A stretch of 39,277 nucleotides of DNA from Alteromonas sp. 5E99-2 (lineage in GTDB: Bacteria; Pseudomonadota; Gammaproteobacteria; Enterobacterales; Alteromonadaceae). The notes below the pieces were generated by a model. The model was given only the letters and a program-made list of their open reading frames with translations, was not told the origin of the DNA and searched no databases. The stretch's first letter is position 1. Every line of letters begins with the position of its first letter. The position numbers and the translations under genes were made by a program. This document shows positions 1 to 7,856 of the stretch, piece after piece. The stretch covers positions 1 to 39,277 of the forward strand of contig NZ_JAFNJE010000018.1 of assembly GCF_017368475.1 (NCBI RefSeq), written 5' to 3'.

Positions 1-2
1 TT

Positions 3-191
3 GCCGGTTATGGGTACAACAGCCAAGACCCATTATCCATTAAACACTCTTTAGACGGAATGGTTTTACTAATGAGCTTTATTCCCGCAGGATTTGGTAT
101 ACTCGCTACTGTGTTAATGTTGTACTACCCATTAACAGATGCACAACAAAAACAAATGACTGACGATCTCATTGCAAGACGCGAAGGTTAA
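3..191 (+). CDS. C-terminal end of a GPH-family (MFS_2) sugar:cation symporter (partial)
   Basis: An open frame runs in from the left edge and stops at TAA 189-191, giving 62 residues. It has one hydrophobic helix (around LLMSFIPAGFGILATVLML) followed by YYPLTDAQQKQMTDDLIARR. This last-helix plus 'YPL(T/N)D...I..DL..RR' ending is typical of glycoside-pentoside-hexuronide:cation symporters, inner-membrane importers of sugars or uronides. The LacI-family gene starts 30 bases downstream on the same strand, so the transporter is probably part of a sugar-utilisation locus controlled by that regulator. The substrate cannot be told from this fragment. The family call rests on a short tail only. Confidence 0.6.
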   Translation, partial: AGYGYNSQDPLSIKHSLDGMVLLMSFIPAGFGILATVLMLYYPLTDAQQKQMTDDLIARREG

Positions 192-221
192 CCTATATCA
201 ATTTAATGTGACGTAATTTAC

Positions 222-1223
222 ATGACGACTATCTACCAAGTAGCAGAAAAAGCTGGCGTATCCTTATCAACCGTATCAAGAGTATTGAACGGGAATAAAT
301 CAGTAAATAAACAACTGCGAAAAAAAGTAGAAACGGCAATGAGCGATTTAAATTACCGTCCAAACTCCATCGCTCGCTCACTTGCCAGCAATCGCTCCGA
401 TAGCATTGGTGTATTAGTATCAGAGCTCAATTCGCCCTTCTTCGGCGAAATGATGGAAGCAATAGAAGCTGTGCTAAGAGCCGCCAATAAGCATGTCATT
501 ATTACTGTTGGCCACAACGATTTAGCCCAAGAACAAGATGGTGTAGAGTTTCTTATTAGTCGCAATTGCGACGCACTAATATTGCACGTAGAAGCACTTT
601 CAGATGAACAACTTTACGCAATTAATGAAAGTAAAATTCCATTGGCTTTAGTGAACAGAATGGTACCGGGTTTAGAAGACAAGTGTATTTGCCTCAACAA
701 CGAAAAAGGCGGCTACCTTTCAACCAAACACCTTATCGAACTAGGTCACAGGCGTATTGCTTATATTTCCGGTCCCTTAGACAAAAGTAGTGACGCCAGT
801 GAGCGTCTTGCCGGGCACAAGCGAGCACTAATGGAAGCCGGTATAGCCTTTGATAAAAATCTCTTTTTTGAAGGTGATTATTCAGAAGCGAGTGGTATCC
901 AAGGTTTATCAAGCTTTATGGATAAAGGTGTCATATTCAGTGCCCTTGTGTGCGCAAATGACTGGATGGCAACAGGTGCGATGACAAGAGCCAGAGATTA
1001 CGATATTGAACTGCCAGATGATCTTTCTATTGTGGGCTTTGACAATGTTATTTTTGCTCGCCAAGTCTTTCCCAAACTCACCACAATACACAACCCAATT
1101 AAACAAATGGCGGAAATGGCAGCGAAAAATATCCTTCGTCAGGTCTATAAAATACCAATGGATGTGATCCCTATGTTTGACCCCGAGCTTGTTCGAAGAG
1201 ATTCAACAGCTCAAAAGAATTGA
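222..1223 (+). CDS. LacI/GalR-family transcriptional regulator
   Basis: The 333-residue protein is full length for the family. The N-terminal helix-turn-helix is canonical (TTIYQVAEKAGVSLSTVSRV, residues 2-21), with the hinge-helix region YRPNSIARSLAS near residues 46-57. A periplasmic-binding-protein-like effector domain follows (SIGVLVSELNSPFFGEMM, HRRIAYISGP, SIVGFDN). It should bind an operator palindrome and release it on binding a sugar or sugar phosphate. The start is the ATG at 222; there is no good Shine-Dalgarno sequence. The sugar-symporter gene just upstream suggests local control of carbohydrate uptake. The ligand is unknown. The gene ends 18 bases from the convergent TetR gene. 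Confidence 0.93.
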   Translation: MTTIYQVAEKAGVSLSTVSRVLNGNKSVNKQLRKKVETAMSDLNYRPNSIARSLASNRSDSIGVLVSELNSPFFGEMMEAIEAVLRAANKHVIITVGHNDLAQEQDGVEFLISRNCDALILHVEALSDEQLYAINESKIPLALVNRMVPGLEDKCICLNNEKGGYLSTKHLIELGHRRIAYISGPLDKSSDASERLAGHKRALMEAGIAFDKNLFFEGDYSEASGIQGLSSFMDKGVIFSALVCANDWMATGAMTRARDYDIELPDDLSIVGFDNVIFARQVFPKLTTIHNPIKQMAEMAAKNILRQVYKIPMDVIPMFDPELVRRDSTAQKN

Positions 1224-1241
1224 ATAGACTCGTTAGAACGC

Positions 1242-1868
1242 TTATTGCCAAATCGCTTTTAAACCACGGGTAAACTCTTTTTCAAAGTCATACAGAAGAG
1301 TGCCTAATCCTTGCTTATTAATAACTTTTAAAACATTTTCTGGAGGGTGGCAGTGTTGCCATGAAGACAGAAATAAATTGTAAACAAGTAGAAATTTAAT
1401 GCGTAGTTCTTCCAAATCATCACAGAGGCTAATCTTTTGTATTTTAGTTAGAATATTCAAAGTGATGTTATGCATATGATGTTTGAATTTAAGAATAAAC
1501 TCGTCAGATAAATTATTCTCTAAAATCAACGGAGCAATACACGCAAGGTATACGCCTTTTGGCGATTGCGCTGAAAAATGAACAAAGCAGTCGGCTAAAA
1601 CTTGGCTAACACTTTCAGAGTTCGATATGCTCAACCTATTCAACACATCTGATTCAAATTGAGTAAAGTAATTCATTAACAAAGATAGGTATATCTCTTC
1701 ACGACTTGAAAAATAGAGATATACAGTACCTTTCGCCACTCCAGCTTGATTGATAATTTGATTAACCGATGGCAACGGAAAATCGCCACTGCTTAACAAA
1801 TGCTGAGCGGCTGCCAAAATAGTATTTCGTTTAAGTTCTTTTTCTTGATTTGAGTATGCGCGTTTTAT
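1242..1868 (-). CDS. TetR/AcrR-family regulator, probable AUA start codon
   Basis: The HTH is clear: a first helix (KRNTILAAAQHLL) and the recognition region INQAGVAKGTVYLYFSSREEI. A C-terminal ligand/dimer domain follows. The only canonical in-frame start is TTG at 1817-1815; it has no ribosome site and would cut into helix 1. Upstream of that TTG the frame stays open and reads KRAYSNQEKELKRNTIL, a normal TetR N-terminus, back to ATA at 1868-1866. A GGAG Shine-Dalgarno sequence (1878-1875) lies 6 bases before that ATA. No ATG, GTG or TTG lies between the upstream stop (1872) and 1817, so the likely product is 208 residues starting at AUA. The gene sits 3 bases after the SDR stop codon and is probably translationally coupled to it. 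It probably represses its own operon through the two palindromes at 2921-2955. Confidence 0.8.
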   Translation of the reverse strand: MKRAYSNQEKELKRNTILAAAQHLLSSGDFPLPSVNQIINQAGVAKGTVYLYFSSREEIYLSLLMNYFTQFESDVLNRLSISNSESVSQVLADCFVHFSAQSPKGVYLACIAPLILENNLSDEFILKFKHHMHNITLNILTKIQKISLCDDLEELRIKFLLVYNLFLSSWQHCHPPENVLKVINKQGLGTLLYDFEKEFTRGLKAIWQ

Positions 1869-1871
1869 TGT

Positions 1872-2903
1872 TTACTCCAAACTCACTTTGTTTTTCTCTA
1901 TCCAATTCAGTGTGTCTTCAATCGTCTGAGAAGTTGAGATTCTGGTCCAGTTTAAATCTTTTTGTATTTTACTGGTATCAAAATTTTGTGCACTGCCATC
2001 TAAATATTCTTGCATAACCCCTTTTGTTAACGTTCTCATACGACCAAATAAAAACGACTCTACTTTGTCAAAGAAAGGCAGCAATGGGTATAGATAAGGT
2101 GGAACCAAGCTTTTTGGTAAGCTAAGTTCAGGCCGTATTTTGGCTATAATTGCCAAAACGTCCTGCATTTTAACCGGAGAACCAGCCGCAATATACCTTC
2201 CTTCACTATGGCCATTTTCATAGGCTTTAATGTGAGCATTCGCAACATCTCGTACATCGGTTATCGCAAACTCCACAGGCAAAATCATCGGCATATTTTC
2301 ATTTAAAATTTTATCAAACAAATACGTTGACGGAGTATGTTTACTGAAGTTAGGACCAATAATCATACCTGGTAAGATTGTCACTACATTTAGATTCATC
2401 TCTTGTGCTTTAAGCCACAAAAGTCGTTCTGCATCATTTTTGCACTTTGCGTAAAACTCATGAGAGTTATCGTTCCAATCTCTCTCATTTTTTTTCTCCC
2501 CATTAAAAGAGGATCCAACTGCAGCAACAGACGATGTATAAATTATTTTCTTTACGTTACATTCTGATGCTGCTTCAAGTACGTTTTGGGTTCCCTCTAA
2601 TGCCGGTTTCAAAATTTCCAATTCAGGATTTTTTGCATGTAATTTGAAACCTGCAGCCACTTGAAAAATACCGTCCATGCCCTGAAAAGCAGAAATTAAA
2701 CTCTCTTTATCAAGTAAATTAGCTTCTACTAATTCAACACCTAAAGATTTCAATTGAGCTGTTTTTTTATCATCTTTTGTGCTTCTTACTGTTGCGCGAA
2801 CCACGTAACCTAAATCAACTAACTGTTTGACGATGTTGTAACCTAGATGCCCGTTTGCTCCTGTTACCACCACCTGCGAACTATGTACGACTTTACTATT
2901 CAT
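1872..2903 (-). CDS. NAD(P)-dependent epimerase/dehydratase, extended SDR (dihydroflavonol-4-reductase-like)
   Basis: This 343-residue extended short-chain dehydrogenase has a Rossmann fold at the N-terminus (VVVTGANGHLGYNIVKQL, the GxxGxxG motif). It has the serine region IIYTSSVAAVG and a catalytic YxxxK (FYAKCKNDAERL). The layout resembles dihydroflavonol reductases and 3-beta-HSD-like oxidoreductases that reduce a ketone or aldehyde with NAD(P)H in the cytoplasm. The start is ATG 2903. The gene is first in a two-gene operon with the TetR regulator 3 bases downstream, and its promoter carries two putative TetR operators. A TetR-controlled SDR of this kind often handles reactive carbonyls, but the substrate here is not known. 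Confidence 0.85.
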   Translation of the reverse strand: MNSKVVHSSQVVVTGANGHLGYNIVKQLVDLGYVVRATVRSTKDDKKTAQLKSLGVELVEANLLDKESLISAFQGMDGIFQVAAGFKLHAKNPELEILKPALEGTQNVLEAASECNVKKIIYTSSVAAVGSSFNGEKKNERDWNDNSHEFYAKCKNDAERLLWLKAQEMNLNVVTILPGMIIGPNFSKHTPSTYLFDKILNENMPMILPVEFAITDVRDVANAHIKAYENGHSEGRYIAAGSPVKMQDVLAIIAKIRPELSLPKSLVPPYLYPLLPFFDKVESFLFGRMRTLTKGVMQEYLDGSAQNFDTSKIQKDLNWTRISTSQTIEDTLNWIEKNKVSLE

Positions 2904-2920
2904 TTTTTCAACCTCAACAT

Positions 2921-2955
2921 ATGACCAATGGTCATTATTTATGACTACCGGTCAT
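2921..2955. promoter_or_regulatory. Two tandem palindromic operators, probable TetR-family binding sites
   Basis: Site 1, ATGACCAATGGTCAT (2921-2935), has perfect ATGACC/GGTCAT arms around 3 bases. Site 2, ATGACTACCGGTCAT (2941-2955), has the same arms with one mismatch. The centres are 20 bp apart, about two helical turns. Site 2 fills the -35/-10 spacer and site 1 covers the -10 box and the region just downstream, so a bound dimer would block RNA polymerase. The TetR protein encoded in the same operon is the obvious candidate, which implies negative autoregulation. The binding is inferred. Confidence 0.65.
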
Positions 2956-2962
2956 TTGTAAA
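2934..2962 (-). promoter_or_regulatory. Sigma-70 promoter of the SDR-tetR operon
   Basis: On the minus strand, a -35 box TTTACA (2962-2957) is separated by exactly 17 bases from a -10 box AATAAT (2939-2934). Each matches the consensus at five of six positions. The start codon of the SDR lies about 30 bases after the -10 box. The spacer and the -10 box are covered by two palindromic operators. Confidence 0.6.
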
Positions 2963-3041
2963 GGTGCACGCTAAAAATACAGCACCTTATGTACTGTATT
3001 TAAATTTGGTTTCCGTTAAATAGAGAGGGAAATACTTATAC

Positions 3042-4568
3042 TCAGATGGTGTCTAACGCCATCAATTCGCGGTATTCGTCCAACGCATATTGGTCGGTCA
3101 TACCGCTAATTAAATCTTGAATAAGACGGCAACGATAATAAAACTCCATTACTTGAGTATTGGGAAATCGAGAGGCATTTCCAGCAGTAGGCGCTAATGC
3201 ATCTCTATATGCGCGCAAATGTTTAGGCGGTAGCTTTTTACACAACCTAGCCAATAACACAGGGACGTTTTTATCGTTTACCAATGCTTTAGAAAAGTCT
3301 TGTTCAGGTGCCTCTAATAAGGGCTTGTATTTTTCAAGTAACCCCGTGATAACTGTGTAGCCTTTTAACTCATTCGCTTCAACTTCACGGTGGTTAAATA
3401 CATGACCAAAAGCCACTTTTTTCATAGCTTGGGCCACATTAGAATACGGCGAATCATCTTCAAGCACGTGACCTGCGTAACTTCCATCCATGATGGCTGG
3501 CAAATTTTTAAAAATCACTTTTGCAGCATATTGCACTAAAGACACCACAAAACTGCTTCTCATACCGATAAAAAACTGAGACACATCACTGGCATCATGG
3601 GTCGACCAATTTTCATGACTGGTGAGTATTTTTTCCATTCGCTTACAATCGGGAATAGTACCAGTTCCAGAACAGACACATTGTTGATTACAGCTCGGAT
3701 ATGACTTGGCGTATTCATCTAACAATAACTGCTTTAGGCTTTCAACAGAAAGCAGGTTCTTGTCTACGGCATCTTCCAAATCAGCAATACAATAAGAGAT
3801 ATCATCAGCGGCCTCCATTATGTAGGCTACGGGGTGACGATATCCGGCTTTTAACCCATGAAACTCAGTAATGTCATCGACCAGCGGTTTTTCACTAAAG
3901 TAATAACCCACTTTTTTCATTAAATAGTATTGAGGGTGGCTTTCTTCAGGCTTATTTTCTGTGCCACATCGGGTGTACTTTAAGACTGACGCAATTTGTG
4001 TTTTTGTTAGGTTTAATTTCTGCAAATGGGTGATCAGGCGAATCCCCTGCGCATTGCCTTCAAAATGGGTGATATCCTTTAACAGCGGTTTCGGTACGAC
4101 CTCGGTGATACCCGTTTTGTCTTCAACGCTAAAAGCACTTCGAATACAGGGTTCTAAATGGTCGCCAAACCAATCTGTTATCGCCCGCTCACCAAAGTGA
4201 CCAAATGGTGGATTACCTACGTCGTGCATTAGACACGACATTTCCACAATGCTTTCTAAGGCTTGCTCTAAACCTTCAATATCATCTTTAAAACTATCGT
4301 GCTTTTTTAATTCTTTCACAAGGGTGCGGGTAATAAACCTGCGCACAGCTGCATTTCTTTCTAGCGGAAAAACTTGGGTTTTTTGCTGAAGTCGGCGTAC
4401 CGCTGCCGAGTTAATGATACGGCCACGGTCGCTTTCGCATTGATAAGTGATTTTATTAACGTAGGCGTCGCGTTTATCACCCTGCAATTCAGATGGAAAA
4501 TCAGCCTCTTGCTGTTTGCTCGACGCATAAAACCGCTTAAGTGATATCTTTGATGAAAAGCCAGACAC
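3042..4568 (-). CDS. dgt: dGTP triphosphohydrolase (dGTPase), lacking the first HD-motif His
   Basis: This 508-residue long-form dGTPase hydrolyses dGTP to deoxyguanosine and tripolyphosphate in E. coli. Conserved blocks are SDRGRIINSAAVRRLQQKTQ (46-65), the HD metal motif LMHDVGNPPFGHFGE (113-127), HFEGNAQGIRL (168-178) and MEAADDISYCIADLEDAV (251-268). Between NAAVR (72-76) and RFITRTLV (77-84) the usual 13 residues (TRLTHSMEVQQVG in E. coli) are absent. They include His69 of E. coli, the first ligand of the H...HD...D metal site. The frame is otherwise intact. The start is GTG 4568, with AAAGGG 6 bases upstream. The enzyme is likely impaired or altered. The gene is monocistronic. Confidence 0.92.
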   Translation of the reverse strand: MSGFSSKISLKRFYASSKQQEADFPSELQGDKRDAYVNKITYQCESDRGRIINSAAVRRLQQKTQVFPLERNAAVRRFITRTLVKELKKHDSFKDDIEGLEQALESIVEMSCLMHDVGNPPFGHFGERAITDWFGDHLEPCIRSAFSVEDKTGITEVVPKPLLKDITHFEGNAQGIRLITHLQKLNLTKTQIASVLKYTRCGTENKPEESHPQYYLMKKVGYYFSEKPLVDDITEFHGLKAGYRHPVAYIMEAADDISYCIADLEDAVDKNLLSVESLKQLLLDEYAKSYPSCNQQCVCSGTGTIPDCKRMEKILTSHENWSTHDASDVSQFFIGMRSSFVVSLVQYAAKVIFKNLPAIMDGSYAGHVLEDDSPYSNVAQAMKKVAFGHVFNHREVEANELKGYTVITGLLEKYKPLLEAPEQDFSKALVNDKNVPVLLARLCKKLPPKHLRAYRDALAPTAGNASRFPNTQVMEFYYRCRLIQDLISGMTDQYALDEYRELMALDTI

Positions 4569-4694
4569 TGAAAACCCTTTCTATTTGATCGCTTAAATGC
4601 GACACCTAGTTGATATAGCATTGTCGTAGAAAATGGCTATGAAAATCAACTATTCACGTGACTCATTAACAGTGATTCATCTGGCTTGTTTCAT

Positions 4695-5363
4695 TTATGC
4701 CTTAAACAGCCCTTTTAGCGCTTGAATGATATCTTCCGGCTCAGATCGTGTTCTGTAATCAACATCAAGGTAACGCCATTCAACACGGCCTTCAGAAGAA
4801 AGAACAAAAGTGGCAGGAATAGGCAATATAGTCGTACTTTCATTAGTGCTGATGTTATTAATTTGGTTCAAATCTAAACCTCGGTCTACCCGCATGTGTT
4901 CAATAAAAAATTCGGGCACTTCCCATGCAACACCATATTGCTTAGCAACCACAGAATCTTGATCGGATAATACATAAAAGCCCATGTCGTTAATTTCTTC
5001 AGCTGCCAACGAACCATCAGGTACTTCTGGGCTAATTGCCACAAGCTTCGCACCTAAAGCATGAATATCATCCATACGTGCTTGGAGGGCTTTTAACTGT
5101 AAATTGCAATACGGGCACCAGCTACCACGGTAAAAGGTGACAACAACAGGCCCTTGATTCAATAATTCGGCTAAAGAGGTGGGTTCATTCACCGCCGAAG
5201 GCAATACAAAATCAGGAGCGATTTGGCCAAGATTAATGGCGTTACTGCCTCTTTTAAATTCAGCTTCTTTCGCTAATAATTCATCAACGGTTTGCATAAA
5301 TTCAGGTTTTGCGCCGCGACCTGCAGCCACTTTCGCTTGTGTTTGTTCTTTTAATGTTTTCAT
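4695..5363 (-). CDS. Peroxiredoxin-like (AhpC/TSA, redoxin) protein
   Basis: This 222-residue thioredoxin-fold protein has APDFVLPSAVNEPTSLAELL (49-68) followed by VVVTFYRGSWCPYCNLQLKAL, with C83 and C86 in a CxxC arrangement. It also has the family's cis-Pro region (LPIPATFVLSSEGRVEWRY). It probably reduces peroxides or disulfides in the cytoplasm; there is no signal peptide. Its ATG overlaps the stop of the upstream MFS gene by 4 bases (ATGA), so the two are translationally coupled. The divergent LysR gene is the likely controller, which suggests a stress or xenobiotic response. The electron donor and true substrate are unknown. Confidence 0.85.
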   Translation of the reverse strand: MKTLKEQTQAKVAAGRGAKPEFMQTVDELLAKEAEFKRGSNAINLGQIAPDFVLPSAVNEPTSLAELLNQGPVVVTFYRGSWCPYCNLQLKALQARMDDIHALGAKLVAISPEVPDGSLAAEEINDMGFYVLSDQDSVVAKQYGVAWEVPEFFIEHMRVDRGLDLNQINNISTNESTTILPIPATFVLSSEGRVEWRYLDVDYRTRSEPEDIIQALKGLFKA

Positions 5364-6502
5364 ATTACTTTCCTTTTATTGCCAACAAAAAATAAACTCG
5401 AGGCAATAATGACACTGCATATCGAGCAACTAATAAAAACATGGGTGATGCCTCCTGGAACATAATCAATAAATGATGTTAAAAACTGGCCTGAGAACAC
5501 CGCCATAGTGAAGTAAGATAAATTACGACCTCGTACAGCAAACTCACTAAGCTCCACTGTCATATGGTTTAGCAATGGAATTGTAAAACCAAAGCCAATA
5601 CCAATACATATTGCACCGCAAATTAACGCCTCAGTACTGGCGTATAAAAAACACAAATATGATACACCGTACGCCATAAACGCCAATGCGAGCAATTTGG
5701 GCTTACTCAATAACTTACTTGCTTTAGGCATGCAGCCTGCGGTGATTACAGCAACGAATGAAATAAACGCGAGTAACCGCCCAATTTGCGCTTCATTAAA
5801 CCCTTGTGCCGTCATAGTACTCGGCAGTGACACTGTAGAAGTAAAAAATATCGTCATTGCTAATGTCGACAAAATATAAACCTGCTTCAGTGACATCGCA
5901 GCACTGGCTTTTTGTAGCGGCTCATCGTTCTGAGGGGCAGATTCTGCTTTAGGATGTTTTGCAGGAACAAAAGCCAATAACATCGCCAAAAATACCCAAG
6001 CCAATAAATAAAGGGCAATGGGTAACCCCCAAAACAAAGAAGCCAGCAGTCCGCCTAAGAACAAAAAGAGTACGCCACCAATTTCAACAGCCATGCCTTG
6101 CTTGGCGATCATATGTAAACGCTTTTCACCTTGGAACCAAAGAGAAATCAATACAGTACAACTGGCCATAACTATGGCTGTTATGCCACCGAGCAAAAAA
6201 CGATTAATCAAAATAGCAGCTGTGCCATGGATAAAATACAGCACGCCACCTACCAAACCATATAAAAATAGGCCAAGAGCAAGTAGCTTGTAGGCTCCAT
6301 ATTTATCGATGAATCGACCCGCTACAGGTGCAAATACCACCGCACCTAACGAAGGCAGAGTGATCAGAAGCACTGTGTTATCAACAATGCCTAAACCATT
6401 CGATATGCTAACCAAACCCGGCGCTAATAAAGTCCCAACCATAATGGTCAAGCTGGAAATACACAGCAGTGCAAAGCTCCCCAAGTTTGCTAACTTATTC
6501 AT
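5360..6502 (-). CDS. Major facilitator superfamily transporter (12 TM, drug-efflux-like)
   Basis: The 380-residue, strongly hydrophobic protein has about twelve membrane segments. It has the MFS loop motif between TM2 and TM3, here PVAGRFIDKYGAYKLL, related to GxLaDrxGrkxxl. The central loop (KHPKAESAPQNDEPLQK) is charged and separates the two six-helix halves. It is probably an inner-membrane efflux or uptake permease driven by protons. It is coupled by a 4-base overlap to the peroxiredoxin gene and diverges from a LysR gene 143 bases away. This gene arrangement is common for exporters induced by small aromatic or oxidising compounds. The substrate is unknown. Confidence 0.85.
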   Translation of the reverse strand: MNKLANLGSFALLCISSLTIMVGTLLAPGLVSISNGLGIVDNTVLLITLPSLGAVVFAPVAGRFIDKYGAYKLLALGLFLYGLVGGVLYFIHGTAAILINRFLLGGITAIVMASCTVLISLWFQGEKRLHMIAKQGMAVEIGGVLFLFLGGLLASLFWGLPIALYLLAWVFLAMLLAFVPAKHPKAESAPQNDEPLQKASAAMSLKQVYILSTLAMTIFFTSTVSLPSTMTAQGFNEAQIGRLLAFISFVAVITAGCMPKASKLLSKPKLLALAFMAYGVSYLCFLYASTEALICGAICIGIGFGFTIPLLNHMTVELSEFAVRGRNLSYFTMAVFSGQFLTSFIDYVPGGITHVFISCSICSVIIASSLFFVGNKRKVI

Positions 6503-6645
6503 TATTGAAGCTCAAGAAATAAGACATGTAACAAGAATAAAGTAGAAGCTTAAATAACAAAAATGTTAACTTTTTATAGAATTAATACAGAAAACGTATA
6601 GATTAATCATCAACAGATATTAAATACGTAAAAGGCGACTCAGGC

Positions 6646-7557
6646 ATGGATATAAAAAACCTCAAAAGCTTTATCGCCGTAGCCAAATACCAAAGCTTTT
6701 CTCAAGCCGCCAAAGAATTGAATACGGTTCAACCCGCGGTAAGCCGTCACATATCAGCCCTAGAAGATGAGTTAGGGGTAAATTTATTTAATCGAACGTC
6801 TAGAAATGTAGTGATTACACTTGCTGGTGAGCAATTACTAACTGATGCGAAAAATATTTTACACCTTTCGGAACAAGCTAAGGTTCAAGTAAAACGTGCC
6901 CACAATGGGCAAGTGGGAACAATTAATATTGCCTATTTAGGATCAGCTTGTTTGGCGTTTATGGCCGATTTAGTCAGTCGCTACAAAGCGCAATTTCCTT
7001 ATGTGCATATTAGTTTATTTGAAATGACAGTGACGGAACAAATTGAGGCGTTAAAGAATAACAAAATAGACGTCGGGTTTTCACGTCCCCTGCCCAGCTC
7101 CATCACCAGCGATTACACAAGCCATAGGATATACCTTGATAAGCTTGTTGCCATTGTTCCCCAACATCATCCGCTGGGTAAGAATGAAAACATTGACTTA
7201 TCTCAGCTAAAAAACGCCCCCTTTGTTTTGTTTAACCGAGAAGAAGCAATGGGCCTTTTCGATGAAACGCTGATTCAATGTAAACACGCAGGTTTTTCTC
7301 CTAACATCATCAGTCAGCCTAGAAACATGCAAACGCTACTCACAGAAGTCGCCGCAGGTTTAGGTGTATCGGTTGCCCCCAATTGCGTGCGCAAGCTATA
7401 CAGCAAAGGTTGTCATTTCCTTAAATTAAACAATATAAACACAGAAATTCCCGTACACCTGCATCACAAAAACAATGCCGATAGCGCAACCATTAACGCC
7501 TTTGTGACAATTGCATTAGAAGCCAGAGCGAAGATTCAACGGGATATGTTGGAGTAA
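6646..7557 (+). CDS. LysR-family transcriptional regulator
   Basis: This 303-residue LysR protein has a winged HTH at the N-terminus ([20 protein letters not shown], then [20 protein letters not shown]). A LysR substrate-binding domain follows from about residue 90 ([40 protein letters not shown]). The start is ATG 6646, preceded by AGGC. It is divergent from the MFS-peroxiredoxin operon, which is the classical LysR arrangement, so it most likely activates that operon in response to a small effector bound in the C-terminal domain. The closest functional type appears to be the BenM/CatM-like aromatic-acid responders, but I cannot assign the effector. Confidence 0.92.
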   Translation: MDIKNLKSFIAVAKYQSFSQAAKELNTVQPAVSRHISALEDELGVNLFNRTSRNVVITLAGEQLLTDAKNILHLSEQAKVQVKRAHNGQVGTINIAYLGSACLAFMADLVSRYKAQFPYVHISLFEMTVTEQIEALKNNKIDVGFSRPLPSSITSDYTSHRIYLDKLVAIVPQHHPLGKNENIDLSQLKNAPFVLFNREEAMGLFDETLIQCKHAGFSPNIISQPRNMQTLLTEVAAGLGVSVAPNCVRKLYSKGCHFLKLNNINTEIPVHLHHKNNADSATINAFVTIALEARAKIQRDMLE

Positions 7558-7580
7558 AAAGATAAAGCTTGAACTACAAA

Positions 7581-7657
7581 TGGCGCACCCGATAGGATTC
7601 GAACCTATGACCTTTGCCTCCGGAGGGCAACGCTCTATCCAGCTGAGCTACGGGTGC
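7581..7657 (-). tRNA. tRNA-Arg (anticodon CCG)
   Basis: The 77-base gene reads on the minus strand with acceptor stem GCACCCG/CGGGTGC, discriminator G and an encoded CCA (7583-7581). The D arm is AGCTCAGCTGGATAGAGC, the anticodon arm TTGCC-CTCCGGA-GGCAA with anticodon CCG, and the T arm GGTTCGAATCC. It decodes CGG arginine codons. It closely resembles E. coli tRNA-Arg(CCG). No integrase gene or att duplication is visible at its 3' end. Confidence 0.97.
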
Positions 7658-7700
7658 TTTATTGACTATGTTTAAAGCTAAACTTAATCGAGAGGCGCGT

Positions 7701-7729
7701 ATCATACTGACCAAAAGTCACATCATCAA
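7701..7729 (-). promoter_or_regulatory. Promoter of tRNA-Arg, with GC-rich discriminator
   Basis: On the minus strand, -35 TTGATG (7729-7724), a 17-base spacer and -10 TATGAT (7706-7701). It is followed by the GC-rich stretch ACGCGCCTCT. A GC-rich discriminator after the -10 box is a hallmark of stable-RNA promoters under ppGpp/DksA control. The tRNA begins about 40 bases downstream. Confidence 0.6.
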
Positions 7730-7856
7730 CCGTTTTCAGCATTCCACTTGGCCGTAAAAAGAACAAAACACGTTTCTGAAAAAAACTTTTCTCAACAGTT
7801 GTCACCATTTGTGTTGTAATTATAATCAAAATATAAGAATAATAATTGGAGCTCTC

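Noticed and set aside
207-222. CRP-like half palindrome TGTGA-N6-TTACA just before and into the LacI start codon
   Set aside because: One arm has a mismatch, the site overlaps the ATG and no promoter is positioned around it; chance is as likely.
6594-6630. ACGTAT...ATACGT inverted repeat upstream of the LysR gene as a LysR operator
   Set aside because: The arms are 23 bases apart and there is no clear T-N11-A core with partners; too weak to call.
7581-7657. tRNA-Arg considered as a genomic-island attachment site
   Set aside because: No integrase nearby and no duplicated 3' tRNA segment in the window.
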